Shown: positions 34,440-47,149, counted from the first letter of the stretch. The stretch is DNA of 64,000 nt from Capsicum annuum (GCF_002878395.1 NC_061118.1:123768435-123832434), one strand, 5' to 3'. Notes: generated by a model not told the origin, from the sequence alone. Numbers and translations: made by a program.

Positions 34440-35880
34440 CCCCCAAATGACGGACAAGGTAGTGGTAACAATACGCATTAGTCATTTGCATTATCAAATA
34501 TATTCCAATTATTTAACAATGTTTGAAAACAAAGAATCAAGGATATTAGTATTTCCTTTATTAAACTCAGAAAATAAAGATGTGTTAAAGGCACATACCT
34601 TCAACATGAATCCCAGGAGAAGAAAACAAAAACGGATATTTGGACTTTATGTCCTCCTCCACTTCCCAAGTAGCCTCTTCCAACTTTTGGTTACACTATA
34701 GTACCTTAATCGAGGCCACATCTTTTGTCTATAATCGACAAACCTGCCTATCCAAGATCTCCACTGGGATTTACTCATAACAAAGAGAATTCATGATACT
34801 CAATCGTTCCAAAAGAACAAGCGAAGAAGGATCATCAATGCACTTCCTCAACATGGAAACACAAAATCTGCCTCACCAAGATCAAACCACCCAAATAGAA
34901 TATCTACATCTACTACCATACAATGCCTCAAAAGAGGCCATACCAATTCTCAAATTATAGATATTGTTATATGCAAACTCCAACAATGGTAGATGGTCAA
35001 CCTAACTGGAACCATAATCAATCGCACAGGCCCAAAGTATATCCTCCAATGTCTGAATAGTTCTTTCCGCTTGCCAATCCATCTGCTGGTGGACAGCACT
35101 ACTCAGACTAACCTTAGTCCCCAACCCTTTCTGGAAAGATCAGTAGAAGTAAGATGTAAATTGTGTACCACCATAAAAAATAATCAAAATAGGTACCCCA
35201 TGCAGCTTCACAATCTCCTAAAGGTATAACTTCACATAATCCTTCGCCGAGAAGGTAGTCTGCACAAGCCAAAAGTTGGTAAACTTAGTCATCCTATCCA
35301 TGATAACCCAAATCGAATCATATTGATTTTGAGAACGAGGAAGACCGGTAAAGAAGTCCATATTGATCACTTCTAATTTCTATTCTGGCAAATCAATTTC
35401 TTGATAAAACCCTCCTGCCCTCATGTACTCAACATTAACCAATTGACACACCATGCACTCGGCCACAAAATCAGCCAAATCCCTCTTCATGCCATTCCAC
35501 CAATAGATCTCCTTTAGATCATGATACATCTTATTAGAGTCAGGATGAAAAACATAGCGCGATTCATGCACCTCAGCCAAAATTCTTTGTCATAATTTGT
35601 AAACATCAGGAACACACAACCTCCCTTGGTACTGTAAAGTACCGTCACCACTGATCTCAAACACTACTACCTTTGGCCCACCAACGTCACTCTTGATTTT
35701 TATCAAGATAGGATCTACCACTTGCTTCTCCTTAATGTCCTCACCAAGAGACGGTCGAACCATTTCTTGCACTATCACACTACCATCCTTGGAGTCTAAG
35801 AGGCAAACTCTAAGATTAGCCAGATGGTGAATATCTTTCACCAATTCGTGCTTTCCTTCCTCCACATCAGCCAAACTTCA
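34440..35880 (-). pseudogene. Integrase and chromodomain-like tail of Tekay-1
   Basis: Integrase joins element DNA to the host chromosome. An open piece at 35,380-35,580 carries the HHCC zinc-binding domain (HESRYVFHP and ECMVCQ). The core follows with INMDFFTGLPRS (first Asp kept), then IIFYGGTQFTS near 35,165-35,195, where the usual ISDRGTQFTS has lost its Asp (Tyr at 35,173-35,175), then DWQAERTIQTLED (Glu kept). Near 34,620-34,720 a tail reads QKLEEATWEVEEDIKSKYP, the chromodomain-like end typical of Tekay-type elements. Stops and shifts are scattered throughout. Confidence 0.85.
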
Positions 35881-35889
35881 CATGGATAA

Positions 35890-36350
35890 CCTACTAAGAG
35901 CATCAACAACCACGTTAGTTTTACCTGGGTGGTAGCGAAGACTCATATCGTAGTCCTTAAGAAGCTCAAGCTATCTTCTCTGCCTGAGATTAAGCTCCTT
36001 CTAAGTGAACGTATACTGTAGACTCTTATGATAAAAAAAGATATCCACATGAACACCATAAAAATAATGCTTCCATATTTTCAAAGTAAACACAACCACA
36101 AATTGCTCCAAATCATGAGTAGGCTAATTTCACTTATGCACTTTTAACTGCCTGGAAGCATAGACAACTACCTTCCCATGCTGCATCAACACACAACCAA
36201 GCCCTACCTGAGATGCATCACAATAAACCACGAATCAATCATTGTCTTTCAACAATGTCAAAATTATAGCTGAAGTTAACTTATACTTTAACTTCTCAAA
36301 ACTCCTTTCGTAATCATCAGACCAAGAAATCTTGACCTTGTTATGCGTTA
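35890..36350 (-). pseudogene. RNase H remnant of Tekay-1
   Basis: The minus strand shows [20 protein letters not shown] near 36,180-36,235, [30 protein letters not shown] and, at the end, YDMSLRYHPGKTNVVVDALS. The first catalytic Asp (CDAS) is present; TDHKSL has become FYHKSL, losing another acidic residue. Several stops. Confidence 0.8.
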
Positions 36351-36439
36351 ATTTAGGTAAAGGAGCAACTATCAATGAAAAGTTTTCCACAAACTGCCTA
36401 TAATAACCGACTAAACCAAAGAAGCTCTAAATGTCTGAT

Positions 36440-37100
36440 AGAGTCGTGGTTCTAGGCTACCTCTTCACTAAAACAACCTTTTGCAGATCTGCCATGATCC
36501 CCTCACTAGAAATATTATGACCTAAGAAAGTTACAACATTCAACCAAAACTCATATTTAGAAAACTTGGCATACAACTGTTGTTCCTTTAAGGTCTGTAA
36601 CACCATATTGAGGTGATTAGCATGATCCACATCACTCTTCAAATAAACTAGAATGTCATCAATAAACACAATAATTAAGAGATCCAAATACTGACAAAAA
36701 GCCATGTTCATTATATCCATAAATGTCTTCAGAGCATTAGTCAACCCAAATGACATTACGAAAGACTCAAGGTGCCCATACCAAGTATAAAAATCTATCT
36801 TAGAGATATCCACCTAACTAATCTTTAGTTGATGGCAAACAGACCAAAGATTTATCTTAAAACAAAAACTTGGTACCTTGCAAATAGTCAAACAGATCGT
36901 CTATCCTTGGAAGAGGCTACTTGTTCTTAACAGTCACCTTGTTCAACTGCCTATAGTCAAAGCACATCAGAAAGGAACCATCCTTCTTACATATAAACAA
37001 CACTGGTGCACCCCATGAAGATACACTAGGATGAATAAACCCCTTATCAAAAAGATCCTTAAGTTGCTCCCTGATTTCCCTTAACTAGCTAAAGCCATTC
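36440..37100 (-). pseudogene. Reverse transcriptase remnant of Tekay-1
   Basis: The open piece at 36,457-36,813 reads [33 protein letters not shown] and then VFIDDILVYLKSDVDHANHL. The F-x-D-D catalytic pair is intact at about 36,655-36,666, unlike in Tekay-3 and Athila-4. Upstream palm and finger blocks are shifted and carry stops. Downstream KYEFWLNVVTFLGHNIS leads into the connection. Confidence 0.85.
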
Positions 37101-37269
37101 TATCCAGAGGAATAGAAACTGGATGAGTGCCCAAAACTAGATCAATACCAAACTCAATTTCCCTATTTGGAGAAACACAAGGAAGATTATTTGGAAAGAC
37201 CTCTAGAAACTCATTAACCACTGAACTAGCTAAAAGAAAGGAGCTTCCAAGTTAGAATCTTTAACCCGG

Positions 37270-37700
37270 ACCATATGCTAAGGATAACCTTTAGAGATTA
37301 ATCTTTGATCTTTAAGATAAGAAAGAAATCTCCTGCTAGGAGCTAAAGAACCACCCTTCCATTCTATAACTGGCTCACCAGGTAACCTAAAGATAATCCT
37401 ACAGGTCTGATAATCGAAGGACGCATAATAAGAGTACAACCAATCCATACCTAGAATGACATCAAAATCCACCATACGTAACTCAAACAGATTAACCAAG
37501 GTCTGTTTGCCACCAATAGATACCACACCCCCTATAGAACCTCTTAGTAATAATCGAGTCACCAACTGTGATAGAAATAGAAAAAGGATCTGAAATAACT
37601 TTTGGATCGAAACTAAAATATACAGACACATAAAGAGTCACATAGGAGAGAGTGGACCCCAGATCAAGCAAACAATATACATCATGAGATAAAATCTATA
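37270..37700 (-). pseudogene. Protease remnant of Tekay-1
   Basis: The minus strand reads YCLLDLGSTLSYVTLYV near 37,640-37,690; the active site is DLGST, where DPGAT or DSGAT is usual. The 117-codon open piece at 37,278-37,631 continues with ELRMVDFDVILGMDWLYSYY, ASFDYQTCRIIFRLPGEPV and SYLKDQRLISKGY, the standard chromovirus protease end and linker. Confidence 0.82.
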
Positions 37701-37849
37701 ACATACCTACAACGATATCTGGTGATGCTTCAAATTCCTGTCGAGATTTCAAAGCATACAACCTATTCCGACCAACACTAGAACCATGTGCAGTAACAGA
37801 AGTAGATCCAACACCACCAGGTGTAGGAGTAGAAGATGAAGCCACATGA

Positions 37850-38770
37850 ATCTTATTTGGCCCTATAGCAACCTTATTAATCATAAAATTCCTGAGCCGA
37901 TGTCCTACCTTGCCACACTTGAAGCATTTGTCCCTTTTTTCATCAGAATAACCCCGATGAGGATGACCACAGAACTAAAAAGGAGGGTATGAAGAAACTA
38001 ATGACCTCTGCTTGCCAAAGAATGGTCACCATATGCTAAGAAATTATCACCACCCTATGCTCCTCTTACCCTACCTATCTTTAACTCCACATGTTTCTTC
38101 TTCTTATACTCTACCTGCTACATATGAACAACCAACCTACAAATATCCATATCTTTAATCAGCAAGGCAGTTTTACACTTCAAAATAAAATCTTGATTTA
38201 ACCCAAAAGTAAACTTTCTCATTCTTGCCCGCATGCCAACCACTAAATCATAAGCATACCTTGACAATTAGTGAAACTGTAAGGAATATTCCTTGACAGA
38301 TATCCTCTCCCGCTTTAGGTTCACAAAATTCTCCATATTTTCTTCCCTCAACTCTTGGGGATATAAATGATCTAGAAAGGCCATAGAAAAGTATCCCACA
38401 AGACTAATTCTTCCATATCACCTCTATCCCTGTACCACTCTTTATACCACTGATATGCAACCTCTTTGATCTAATAAGCAACAAAGTTTACCCCCTCCAC
38501 ATTGGTATCCTGCATCACCCAAAATATCTTTTCCTTTTCATCCAAGAAGACATGTGGATCCTCCTCAACCTTCACTCTAAAAAGAATTAGAATACCTATC
38601 TTTATAAATTGGCCAACCTTTGTGGCCTTAGCAGACAAAGCACCAGTCGCACCTCACACGGCCTAAGCAGCGACCATCTAAGCAATAATATGAATAGGAT
38701 GCACCCCTTCAGCATTAACCCCAGATTGGATAGAAAAACTTCCATGTGTTCCAAATCTACAAAGTATGAT
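37850..38770 (-). pseudogene. gag remnant of Tekay-1
   Basis: Capsid blocks on the minus strand include VEEDPHVFLDEKEKIF, AYQWYKEWYRDRGD and RISVKEYSLQFH followed by LSRYAYDLVVGMRARM. A zinc knuckle near 37,880-37,925 reads CFKCGKVGHRLRNF, the CX2CX4HX4C pattern with the last Cys changed to Phe. I cannot choose a start codon: the N-terminus around 38,750 is shifted. Confidence 0.8.
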
Positions 38771-38950
38771 CTGAAAGACAAATAAACAAAGATTAGAGAA
38801 GACTTAAGGACTGCAACTTCAAGATTAAAAATTGAATACCAAGAAATAAATAAATTTCTTGTAGCCTCTCCCTTATGAGTGTGGCGCACTACACACCCCT
38901 AAATGAGACTCTACTCGATATAGCTTTATAGACTCTCAACTGACCATGAA

Positions 38951-38970
38951 CCTAGGTTCTGATACCAACT
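38951..38970 (-). other. Primer-binding site of Tekay-1 (initiator-Met type)
   Basis: The minus strand reads AGTTGGTATCAGAACCTAGG. It contains TGGTATCAGA, the standard initiator-Met tRNA complement, and touches the LTR at 38,971. Confidence 0.9.
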
Positions 38971-41321
38971 TGACATGACCCGATGGGGGCCTTATTATAA
39001 TGGGCATCCCAAGTCTGACCAAGACTGGAGACCGCCCTCGTTACCCAACCCAACCTCCAGCCACTAGCCCTGGGTTAGATGAACTTCTAGCATTTAACAT
39101 GATAGTGTAGTAGCTCACATAAAAACTAAGGGATAGGATCAAAACCGTGAATAACCCAATCAATTCCAACAATCCCACACCAACCGCCCAATCGTACCAC
39201 ACCATTCCAAAGGCTATAAACCAGGCCATAAGCAACTAAGTTCCAAAATATGATATTATTAATCCCAAAATAAAATAGGATAAAATAGTGAGAAATTATG
39301 TACAATGATGCTAGACCACCTAGTAATTTCAATGCCAAGGCCAACACCAATACCAATCCCGCCCATTCCAACTTATAGTAGTACCATAAAGCCTCTAACC
39401 AAAAGAGTAATAAAATTTGGTTGGGACATGGCCCCAACCATGGCCAAAGCTAATGTCCAAGATAAAATTAATGTGTCTAGAAATATTAATAATCAGAAAT
39501 ACAGCCTTTCAAGAGGATGCAAACTCATTAATTCAATTCATATATTGATCCTTAAGTCAATAACTATGTATGAGGAGTAGAAAAACTGGTTCTAGTATAG
39601 CATGGGTATACAACTGTTAGTAGATGAGTTTGTAGGTGAATGCTAGAATTATCTATAAAGAAAAGTAAAGTCATGTCAAGTTGGACCAGGTTTAACATGC
39701 ATTTAAAACATTTACTTGAAATGTGTACCTTTTATTTCCTGATCCACCCATGGGCTATATGGGTTCAGCTCCCTCTTCTAAAAGGCCGTAGTATATGTAG
39801 CTACATGACCAGGGAAGAAAACTTAGGATGACTAGTGTATCCTCTAAAATATAGTGTGATATCATGCACACGGTCACCAAGACCAACCTCACATTGGCAA
39901 ATATGAGTTTTCAAATTTGGTCCCCCTGAGACATCCACCTTCTACGGCTTTGCTACACATCCCACTATTATTGCCTATTTAAAACCATTACCAAGCAACT
40001 AATCAATCTAATTACCATTTATTAACCAAGGCTATTTAGTGGTGGTATCATCATTCCGACCATATGTGTAATTTTTTTTGTCCATAGACAACCATATATA
40101 GGTCTAAGGGGACTTCTAAAGTCCCTGTGCCCTTCCATTTACCATATTAAACCAGTTGGAGAATTTCATGTACCCCACAAGAATAAATATTTTTCCAAGT
40201 CATTTAAACCATGCATATTTCCTTTACCTTTTTAAAACAAGTAAAAGCTCCATTAAAAGTACTCAATGCAATGAAAACATTATTATAGGCATTTTGTCAA
40301 ATACATTGGGGGCATAATATTACCAAAAACAATTCCAATTACCATTAAACTATTCCAATGCAATCCAATTATCCAAAACGACCATTAATGCACATAAGGC
40401 ATCATTAAAACCATGGAAAAGACATAACCAACCATTTAATATTAAAACCCTCAATTCATATTTGAAAACCAAAATCATACAATCAATGAATCATGAAAAC
40501 ATTCATAAAAACCATATTTCTAGATGGAATTAACAATAAGGGAAGAGAACATGCCTAAAGCCAAGATAATGATGTAGAGAGATCACAAAGATAAGCCCTA
40601 AATTAATCCTCTAGTTGAAACTGTTGGTTTCCTTGTCCAAAACCATTTGAGACAATATAAAGTGTTTTAGAAGAGTTTCTAAGTGTTAATGAATGGAATA
40701 ATAGGGTAAATAACCTCCCAAGTAGGTTATAAGTCATAGGACCTTATTAGGATAAGTGGAGAAATATTTCGAATACCCCCACTTAAGTTGCACCAAAATC
40801 CCATCACAGGCATACGATTGACCCTCATGAGTCATATTCTCCAATACGATTGGTACCTTCCACTCGTATCTTAGCCTCAACCTTTGGATCCAACACTCTC
40901 TAGTATATGACTCCACCAACCAGGTCGTATCTGAAGCATATGATCTGTACCCTTCATCCGTACCCCTAGCAGATTAAACCTAAGGAAGATTTAGACATTT
41001 CTACCATACAAGTCCATGGTATGCCTCCTACCTTGGCTTACAACTCACGGTGAACCACTCATAGTTAGATTCAACCTAAGTAACCAAGTCTAAGATTAAG
41101 TTAACAAACCAAATAATCCGTACCCACCAATATGACTCGTACTCCTAAGTCGTATCCATTCTAGTAACAAAAATCAATCCCAACAACCAACACTAATCAA
41201 AATACAACATGACCATACCATTCGTACCCCATCATACAGGTCATTCCCTTGAGTCGTATTGGGTCCAGAGACCAGAATTTTAGGAAATTTTATAAGGATC
41301 AAAACCCAAGGTGTTATAACA
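38971..41321 (-). repeat. 5' LTR of Tekay-1
   Basis: 2.35 kb, from TGACATGACCC to GTTATAACA. It is clearly homologous to 31,985-34,418 throughout but without the TA microsatellite. Both strands carry short ORFs (39,041-39,831) that repeat LTR frames and are not genes. Confidence 0.87.
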
Positions 41322-42018
41322 AAAAACCTCACTTCACACTTGATACATGCTCAACTCAAGTAGAATCATCATATACTCTCAATCAAATAATAAGAAGAAT
41401 TCAACATTAAGCCAATAACATACAAGAGTTATAAACTAGATCCTAGGAATCTTAAAAGTAGTAATTCATATAAACAATATGATTTTAAACACAAAACCCA
41501 CTTGCATTATGTAATCACACATAGCACCAACCAGAATATCTCCTAAATAAAAAGGATACTTGGTTTAAAAGGTGCCCCTGTAAAAGAACTAAAGAGAACA
41601 ACCACGGGGTGGGTGAAGTATACACCTACTAAATTGACCCAAATGAACTTAAAACTAAAAAACAAAATCTTTTTGTTAGTTTTTAAATTTATTCTAGAAC
41701 TAGAAAAATAAGTAAAAATTAAGACACTATAGCATCACTCACCACAAAACATAGGAATTCCCCACCCCACATTTTAAAACTAACTTTGTCCCCAAAGTAA
41801 ACTCAAAAGTAAGGATAGAATTACTCCCTCGGGTCTCTAGGACTATCTAGTTACATATTTTAACATTAAGAGGATCTGAGTACCCTACACTTAGTCTTTG
41901 CCATGCTCCTTATCTTAGGTCTCTAATACTAAAAGTTCTCATCAACCTATGACTCAACAAAAACAAACACTATGTATAGTAAAAACTAAAAATATGAAAA
42001 ATAAAATACTTACCTTAA
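41322..42018 (-). other. 3' noncoding region of Athila-2, right piece
   Basis: Aligns with 2,385-2,898 of Athila-1, for example GATACATGCTCAACTCAA and TTTGTCCCCAAAGT. No domain is visible. Confidence 0.7.
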
Positions 42019-42036
42019 CTTGGGTTGCCTCCCAAG
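42019..42036 (-). other. Conserved CTTGGG hairpin of Athila-2
   Basis: CTTGGGTTGCCTCCCAAG, identical over 18 bases to 2,899-2,916 although the flanks differ at many positions. Confidence 0.7.
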
Positions 42037-42299
42037 TAGCGTGTGATTTAGTATCGTGTCACAACCCAATACCACTACAACCTCATCAAATTCATTCATT
42101 CTCTTTCTTTTAATCAGAGACTACATTCTTAATCATTTCTAACCTCTTAAGTATGTACTCTCAAGGTCAACTACTTTCTCAATAACAACCTTTTTAGGCT
42201 CATGAACCCTCAATACTTTAGGCTTTGGTAGTGGCTTCAACAACTCAAAGAAAAAGTCCAAAGAGGTTTTTGGTAGATTGTACTCCACTACCCCACATT

Positions 42300-43026
42300 G
42301 TAATCATACTTAAATATTTGTAGTAGGAAGGTATGTTGAGTGGTTTATACACTTTGAAGACCACCTTATCATCATCCAATCTTATCTTTAGTGTCCACCA
42401 TCTCACATCTATCAGTACTCATCTTGTTGCTAAGGATATACAACACAAGATGATAAGAACCCTGTTATCTACATTATAGTTAAGCAGGGATGATTAACTT
42501 AGCAACTTTGATGAGCACATCCTCCATGATTCTTTTGGGATGGGATTTGGTCCAAACTGCTATCTAGAGAACCACAGAGCAAGGTCTCGGCTTCCCAAAA
42601 ACTAGAGTTTGGACATTGATAAGGTCATCAAGTTGATACTTACCCCCAAATCACTTAGCGGACGGATTACATCACTGTCACCAATTTGTATAGGGAGGTG
42701 AAACTCCTTAGGTCCTTTAGTTTCTTGGGCATTTTTCTCATGACCACAAAGCTGCACTACTTAGTAAGGGCCACAGTCTCAAATTTCTAAGGCTTCATTT
42801 TGTTAGTCACTGCATCAATCAAGTACTTAGCATACTTGGGTATTCCCTATGAAATATCTAAAAGAGGAAAGTTAATATAAATATCTCTTAATGTGTCAAA
42901 GAACTTCTTGAAGCATCCATCCTACTTGGATTTCTTGATCCTTTGTGGGAAGTAGGTGGTGGTCTCTCATTCACTTGTATAACAACTTTAGTTTTCGGGT
43001 ACTTAGATGCCCCACCAACTCTGCAT
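42300..43026 (-). pseudogene. Athila-type protease remnant of Athila-2
   Basis: The minus strand shows KKFFDTLRDIYINFPLLDIS, GIPKYAKYLIDAVTNKMKP and VALTK near 42,760-42,920, then a degraded active-site region near 42,600-42,650 that corresponds to DLGEGINLMPLS of Athila-1. It is followed by VYKPLNIPSYYKYL near 42,310-42,350 and the same lead into noncoding DNA as Athila-1. No RT follows. The right edge is where Tekay-2 is inserted. Confidence 0.7.
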
Positions 43027-43540
43027 TGTCACCACCCGACCCCGGCCTGGGCCATGATGGGTATCTTAATCCCACCATGGGCCTAAGACAACCCCTATAG
43101 TCTATCTTATCCAAATAGGATATATAATAGTGGAAGAAAATCAAGTAAAAATAAGGAAAATAAATAACCACGACAAAGGTTCTAAGATCTCAAACAAATA
43201 TCCAAATCCCCAGTTGTCCACAAAAGCCTTAAAAGTAATTTGAATATCACTAGGTCAAGACATTCCCTCAACCATGGAGAAAAAGGAATCCAAAATATGA
43301 AAGAAAAAAATAGAATGGGAAAGCTTTCTAGAGGATGGAAGCTGACGGCTTCACTATGAACCAACCGAGGAATCGAATCACCTAACGCTGCACAGGGGTG
43401 AAAGAAGTTTCCTTGGATCCTACATTATGGAACAATATAGCGACCTAGGATGGTTAGTAGGGTGACTGATAGAATGTAACTCAAGATAGGGGTAAAATAA
43501 TGCCATTTTGTAATCTTGTGTTATCTTAATAAACATGTTC

Positions 43541-43593
<53 letters not shown>

Positions 43594-44932
43594 ATGATGG
43601 GATAAGGAATAAGAATAAGCATGAGATTTAAAATCATTAACCTAGATTGTGTATCTTTAACCAACCTATAAACACCCACAGGCTATATGGGTCTGGTTCC
43701 CCCCACCGAAAGGGAACCAGTGCATCCAGCCACACAAATCAGAGGTATCAAGAAAGATTGAGGAATCTATGACCCTACACCATTCCTGGGTACAAATTTA
43801 TATAAAAAGTATGACACAAGCACACAGTCGTTAATACTACCCCTACACCAACAAATATGGTTTCCAGTATTTTCCCCCCAGGGACCTCCACCTTTACGGC
43901 GAGATACACAACCCCTTTTAATCCCAATTAAAACTTATACACAAAGACCAATCCATTTAACCAAGGAATAATCCATCAATACATTATCAATGGTTTTGTA
44001 ATACCAATTAAAAGCTTGCAATCCTAAGTTTTAATGTTATGCTAATTATCCATCAACTTGGAGGAATTCATGACCCCTAAGGTCTAATTTAAAATCAAAA
44101 CACGTTCCATTAATATTTTATGAAGTGCAAGGCTTCAAAAAGCAATTTCAATATGCATATTTCTATGTTTCAAAGCCAATTTCATAATGTGGGTTGATGT
44201 TATAATCAATTCCAATACAAAAATCCATTTATTTGGGGAAATCCATGACCCCAATAATTTATCAAGTCAATTTGGGAAAATCCACAACCCCCATCCCAAT
44301 TCCAATGCACATGCACAAGTTTAGTTCAGAAACCACGAGACAAAACATAAAATAACAAATTTTATAAACCATGGGAAAACCATGCAAGTAGTAGTCATTC
44401 AAAACCCTCAAACCATCATTCACAACCCAATAAGTAAAACCATATAAACCATAATTAAACACATTATTTTTATATGATAAGTTTTAGGGAAGAGATACAT
44501 ACCTAAAAATACCAAGAAATTGGAGAGAAATCACAATTTTGAGCTCTAGATAATCAATTCCTTGAAATGTTAGCCTTTTTTTTTATTGTCAAATTTGAGA
44601 GAGGAGAGAAGTGTTTATGCTGGCTAAATGGTGAAAATAGGGACCTATAGGTGTTTTATGGTCGTGAGTCATATTTAGAGTAGGAAGGAAATGTCCAAAG
44701 TGCCTACAATTAAAATATTAGGAAAACTGTCCCTAGTGTCTACAAGTCACCTCATGACTCGTGAAGTCCAAATCTTGACCTCAACAGAAACCCTGGACAA
44801 ACTTGCTTGTCAGGCTATGATTAGTACCTTTTGACCCGTGATGAGTCTTTACAACTTATTATCTGAGTCATATCTTGAGAATTAAATACAACACCAAGAG
44901 AATTTTTAAAGTTCACAATGTAGGGTGTTACA
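43027..44932 (-). repeat. 3' LTR of Tekay-2
   Basis: 1,906 bp, TGTCACCACCC to GGTGTTACA. A long TACA/TA microsatellite lies at 43,541-43,592. U3 carries TGAGTCAT at 44,665-44,672 and 44,864-44,871. Confidence 0.87.
43541..43592. repeat. TACA/TA microsatellite in the Tekay-2 LTR
   Basis: Five TACA-type units then about 14 TA units. The partner LTR has shorter runs at 50,363-50,388 and 50,604-50,635. Confidence 0.9.
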
Positions 44933-44949
44933 TTACCCCCCGCCCCCAA
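44933..44949 (-). other. Polypurine tract of Tekay-2
   Basis: The minus strand reads TTGGGGGCGGGGGGTAA, directly inside the 3' LTR. Confidence 0.8.
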
Positions 44950-44959
44950 GGATCATTCA

Positions 44960-46490
44960 TCCTTGAATAAGCAGTCAAGGCACCCTTTAGCACGATAAAA
45001 GAAAGAATGCAACCACAAAATACAAAGACAAATTTGAATGGCCATAAAAAAAGAACGGGAATCATAACTCAAGCATTGTCATCCACTGCGGGAGAACAAG
45101 AATGGATATTTGGACTTTATATCTTCTTTTACTTCCAAAGTAGCTTCCTCTACCATTTGGTTCTTCCTAAGGACTTTTACCGAAGCCATATCCTTAGTCC
45201 TCAATCTATGTACTTGCTTTTCAAAAATATTAATCGAGACTTCCTCTTAGGACAAGGAATCCAAAATACCAACACCTTCCAAAGGGACAATCAAATAGAG
45301 ATCACCCACGCACTTCATCAACATCGACACATGGAAAACCAAGTGAAGAAAACCCAAAACTTGCAGGTATCTCCAATTCATAAGCAACATTCTCCACTAT
45401 CCTCAAAATCAAATACGGACCAAAATAAAGGGGACTAAGCTTTCCCTTCTTCCAAAACCTCATCACTTCCTTCATAGGGGAAACTTTTAAGAATACCTAA
45501 TCACCTACATTAAACTCCAACTCTCTTTGCCTCACATGCACATAGGACTTTTAGCGACCTGGGGCCGTCATAAGTCTCTCTCTAATCATCTTTACCTTCT
45601 CCATGTCTTGGTGAACCAAGTCAAAACCAAATAACCTAGTCTTACTAACCGCAACCCACCCAATGGGAGTCCTACACCTCCTACCATAGAGAGCTTCAAA
45701 AAGAGACTTCCCAATAATAGAGTGATAACTATTATTATATGCAAACTCAATGAGTGGTAAGTGATAAACCTAATTACGTACAAAATCAATCACACAAGCC
45801 CTTAGCATATCCTTCATAGTCATAATTATGCATTCTATTTGTCCAATTATTTAAGGGTGAAAAGTGGTGCCAAGGTTCACCTTAGACCCCAAACCTTTCT
45901 TAAATTAATGACAAAAGTGTGAAGAAATTTGCATATCCTGATCTGAAATGATAGACACCAGTTTTTCATACAATCTAACTATTTTCTCAATGAATAACTT
46001 GGCATTGACCTCACCAAAGTAGGTGGTCCTCATAGGCAAGAAATGAGTAAACTTAATAATCCAATCAACAATGACCTAAATCTAATCATACTAATTGTGA
46101 TACCGAAGAAGACCCATAACAAAATCCATATTGATAATCTCCCACTTCTACACTAGCAACTTAATCTCCTGAGACATACCACCAGGCCTCAAGTGCTCAA
46201 ACTTTGTGTTTTGACACACCATACACTTAGCCGCGAAGTTAGCTACATCTTTCTTTATATTGATCCACCAATAAATCTTTTTCAAAACATGGTACATCTT
46301 TATCGAACACGGATGAACTGTGTAACTTGACTCATGAGACTCCATCAGAATGCTCTCTTGTAGCTCATCAATATTAGGAACAGACAGCCTACCTTGGTAC
46401 CTTAGGATAATATCTTCACCAATCTCAGAGGCCATAACCTTTTGCAGATCCATATCACCCTTAATCTGCATAAGAATGGGATCCAAATAT
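44960..46490 (-). pseudogene. Integrase and chromodomain-like tail of Tekay-2
   Basis: The open piece at 46,148-46,486 contains an HHCC zinc domain: HESSYTVHP, then IYWWINIKKDVANFAAKCMVC. In shifted frames the core keeps the three acidic positions: INMDFVMGLLRY near 46,110, SIISDQDMQIS near 45,945, and QIECIIMTMKDMLRA near 45,820. The C-terminal part reads FLKVSPMKEVMRFWKKGKLS near 45,460, and the tail ASVKVLRKNQMVEEATLEV then KEDIKSKYPFL near 45,110-45,190 is chromodomain-like. Frameshifts separate the blocks. The 143-codon plus-strand ORF at 45,007-45,438 is antisense to this. Confidence 0.82.
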
Positions 46491-46619
46491 AGCTACTCCT
46501 TTACCTTAGGCCAAGAGATAATTTAACCACCTCTTACATAATTACATCTCTATCCTCAGAGTCCAAGAGATGAAAATCCAAGTTAGTTAGTCGGTGAATG
46601 TCTTTCACAAATCCTCTTT

Positions 46620-47100
46620 TATCCTTATCCATATAAGATAAAATCCCCATGGATAACCTACTAAGAGTATCAACAACCACATTAGCTTTACCTATATGGT
46701 AGTGACGACTCATATCATAGTCCTTTATCAACTCAAGTCATTTTCTCTGCCAAAGATTCTACTCCTTCTGGGTAAACACATATTGGAAACTCTTATGATC
46801 GGAATAAATGTCAACATACACCCCATACAGATAATGACATCAGATTTTCAAAGAAAAAACCACAGCAGCTAGGTCCAAATCATGGGATGGATAATTCTTT
46901 TCATGAACCTTAAGTTGACTAGAATCATAAGTCACAACCTTTCCATGCTACATCAAATAAAAACCCAGTCCCAAATGGGACACATCTTAATAAACAATAA
47001 AGCGATTAGTACCTTCAGGCAGGGTCATAATTGGTGTAGAGTTCAACAAATCTTTCAACTTCTCAAATCTACCCTACAAGCATCAGAGCATAAGAACTTT
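46620..47100 (-). pseudogene. RNase H remnant of Tekay-2
   Basis: Minus-strand blocks match the chromovirus RNase H, ending with the open piece 46,534-46,731 that begins IKDYDMSRHYHIGKANVVVD and continues TLSRLSMG, the standard border with the integrase spacer. Upstream portions ([19 protein letters not shown] near 46,860) are interrupted. Confidence 0.72.
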
Positions 47101-47149
47101 ACCTTTTTCTGTGTCAACTTATCAACGGAGAAGCAATAGCAGAAAACTT

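Larger units (their letters stand above)
31985..41321 (-). mobile_element. Tekay-1: chromovirus-like LTR retrotransposon nested in Athila-2
   Basis: LTRs 31,985-34,418 and 38,971-41,321 bound a 4.5 kb interior with PBS, gag, PR, RT, RNase H, integrase and a chromodomain-like tail in that order on the minus strand, plus a polypurine tract at 34,418-34,430. Ends are TG...CA-like. The flanking five bases are ACACA (31,980-31,984) and AAAAA (41,322-41,326), a poor 3/5 match consistent with an old target duplication. Every gene is broken, and integrase has lost an active-site Asp. Confidence 0.88.

Noticed and set aside
45007..45438. 143-codon plus-strand ORF
   Set aside because: It is antisense to the integrase C-terminus and chromodomain-like tail of Tekay-2 and has no domain of its own.
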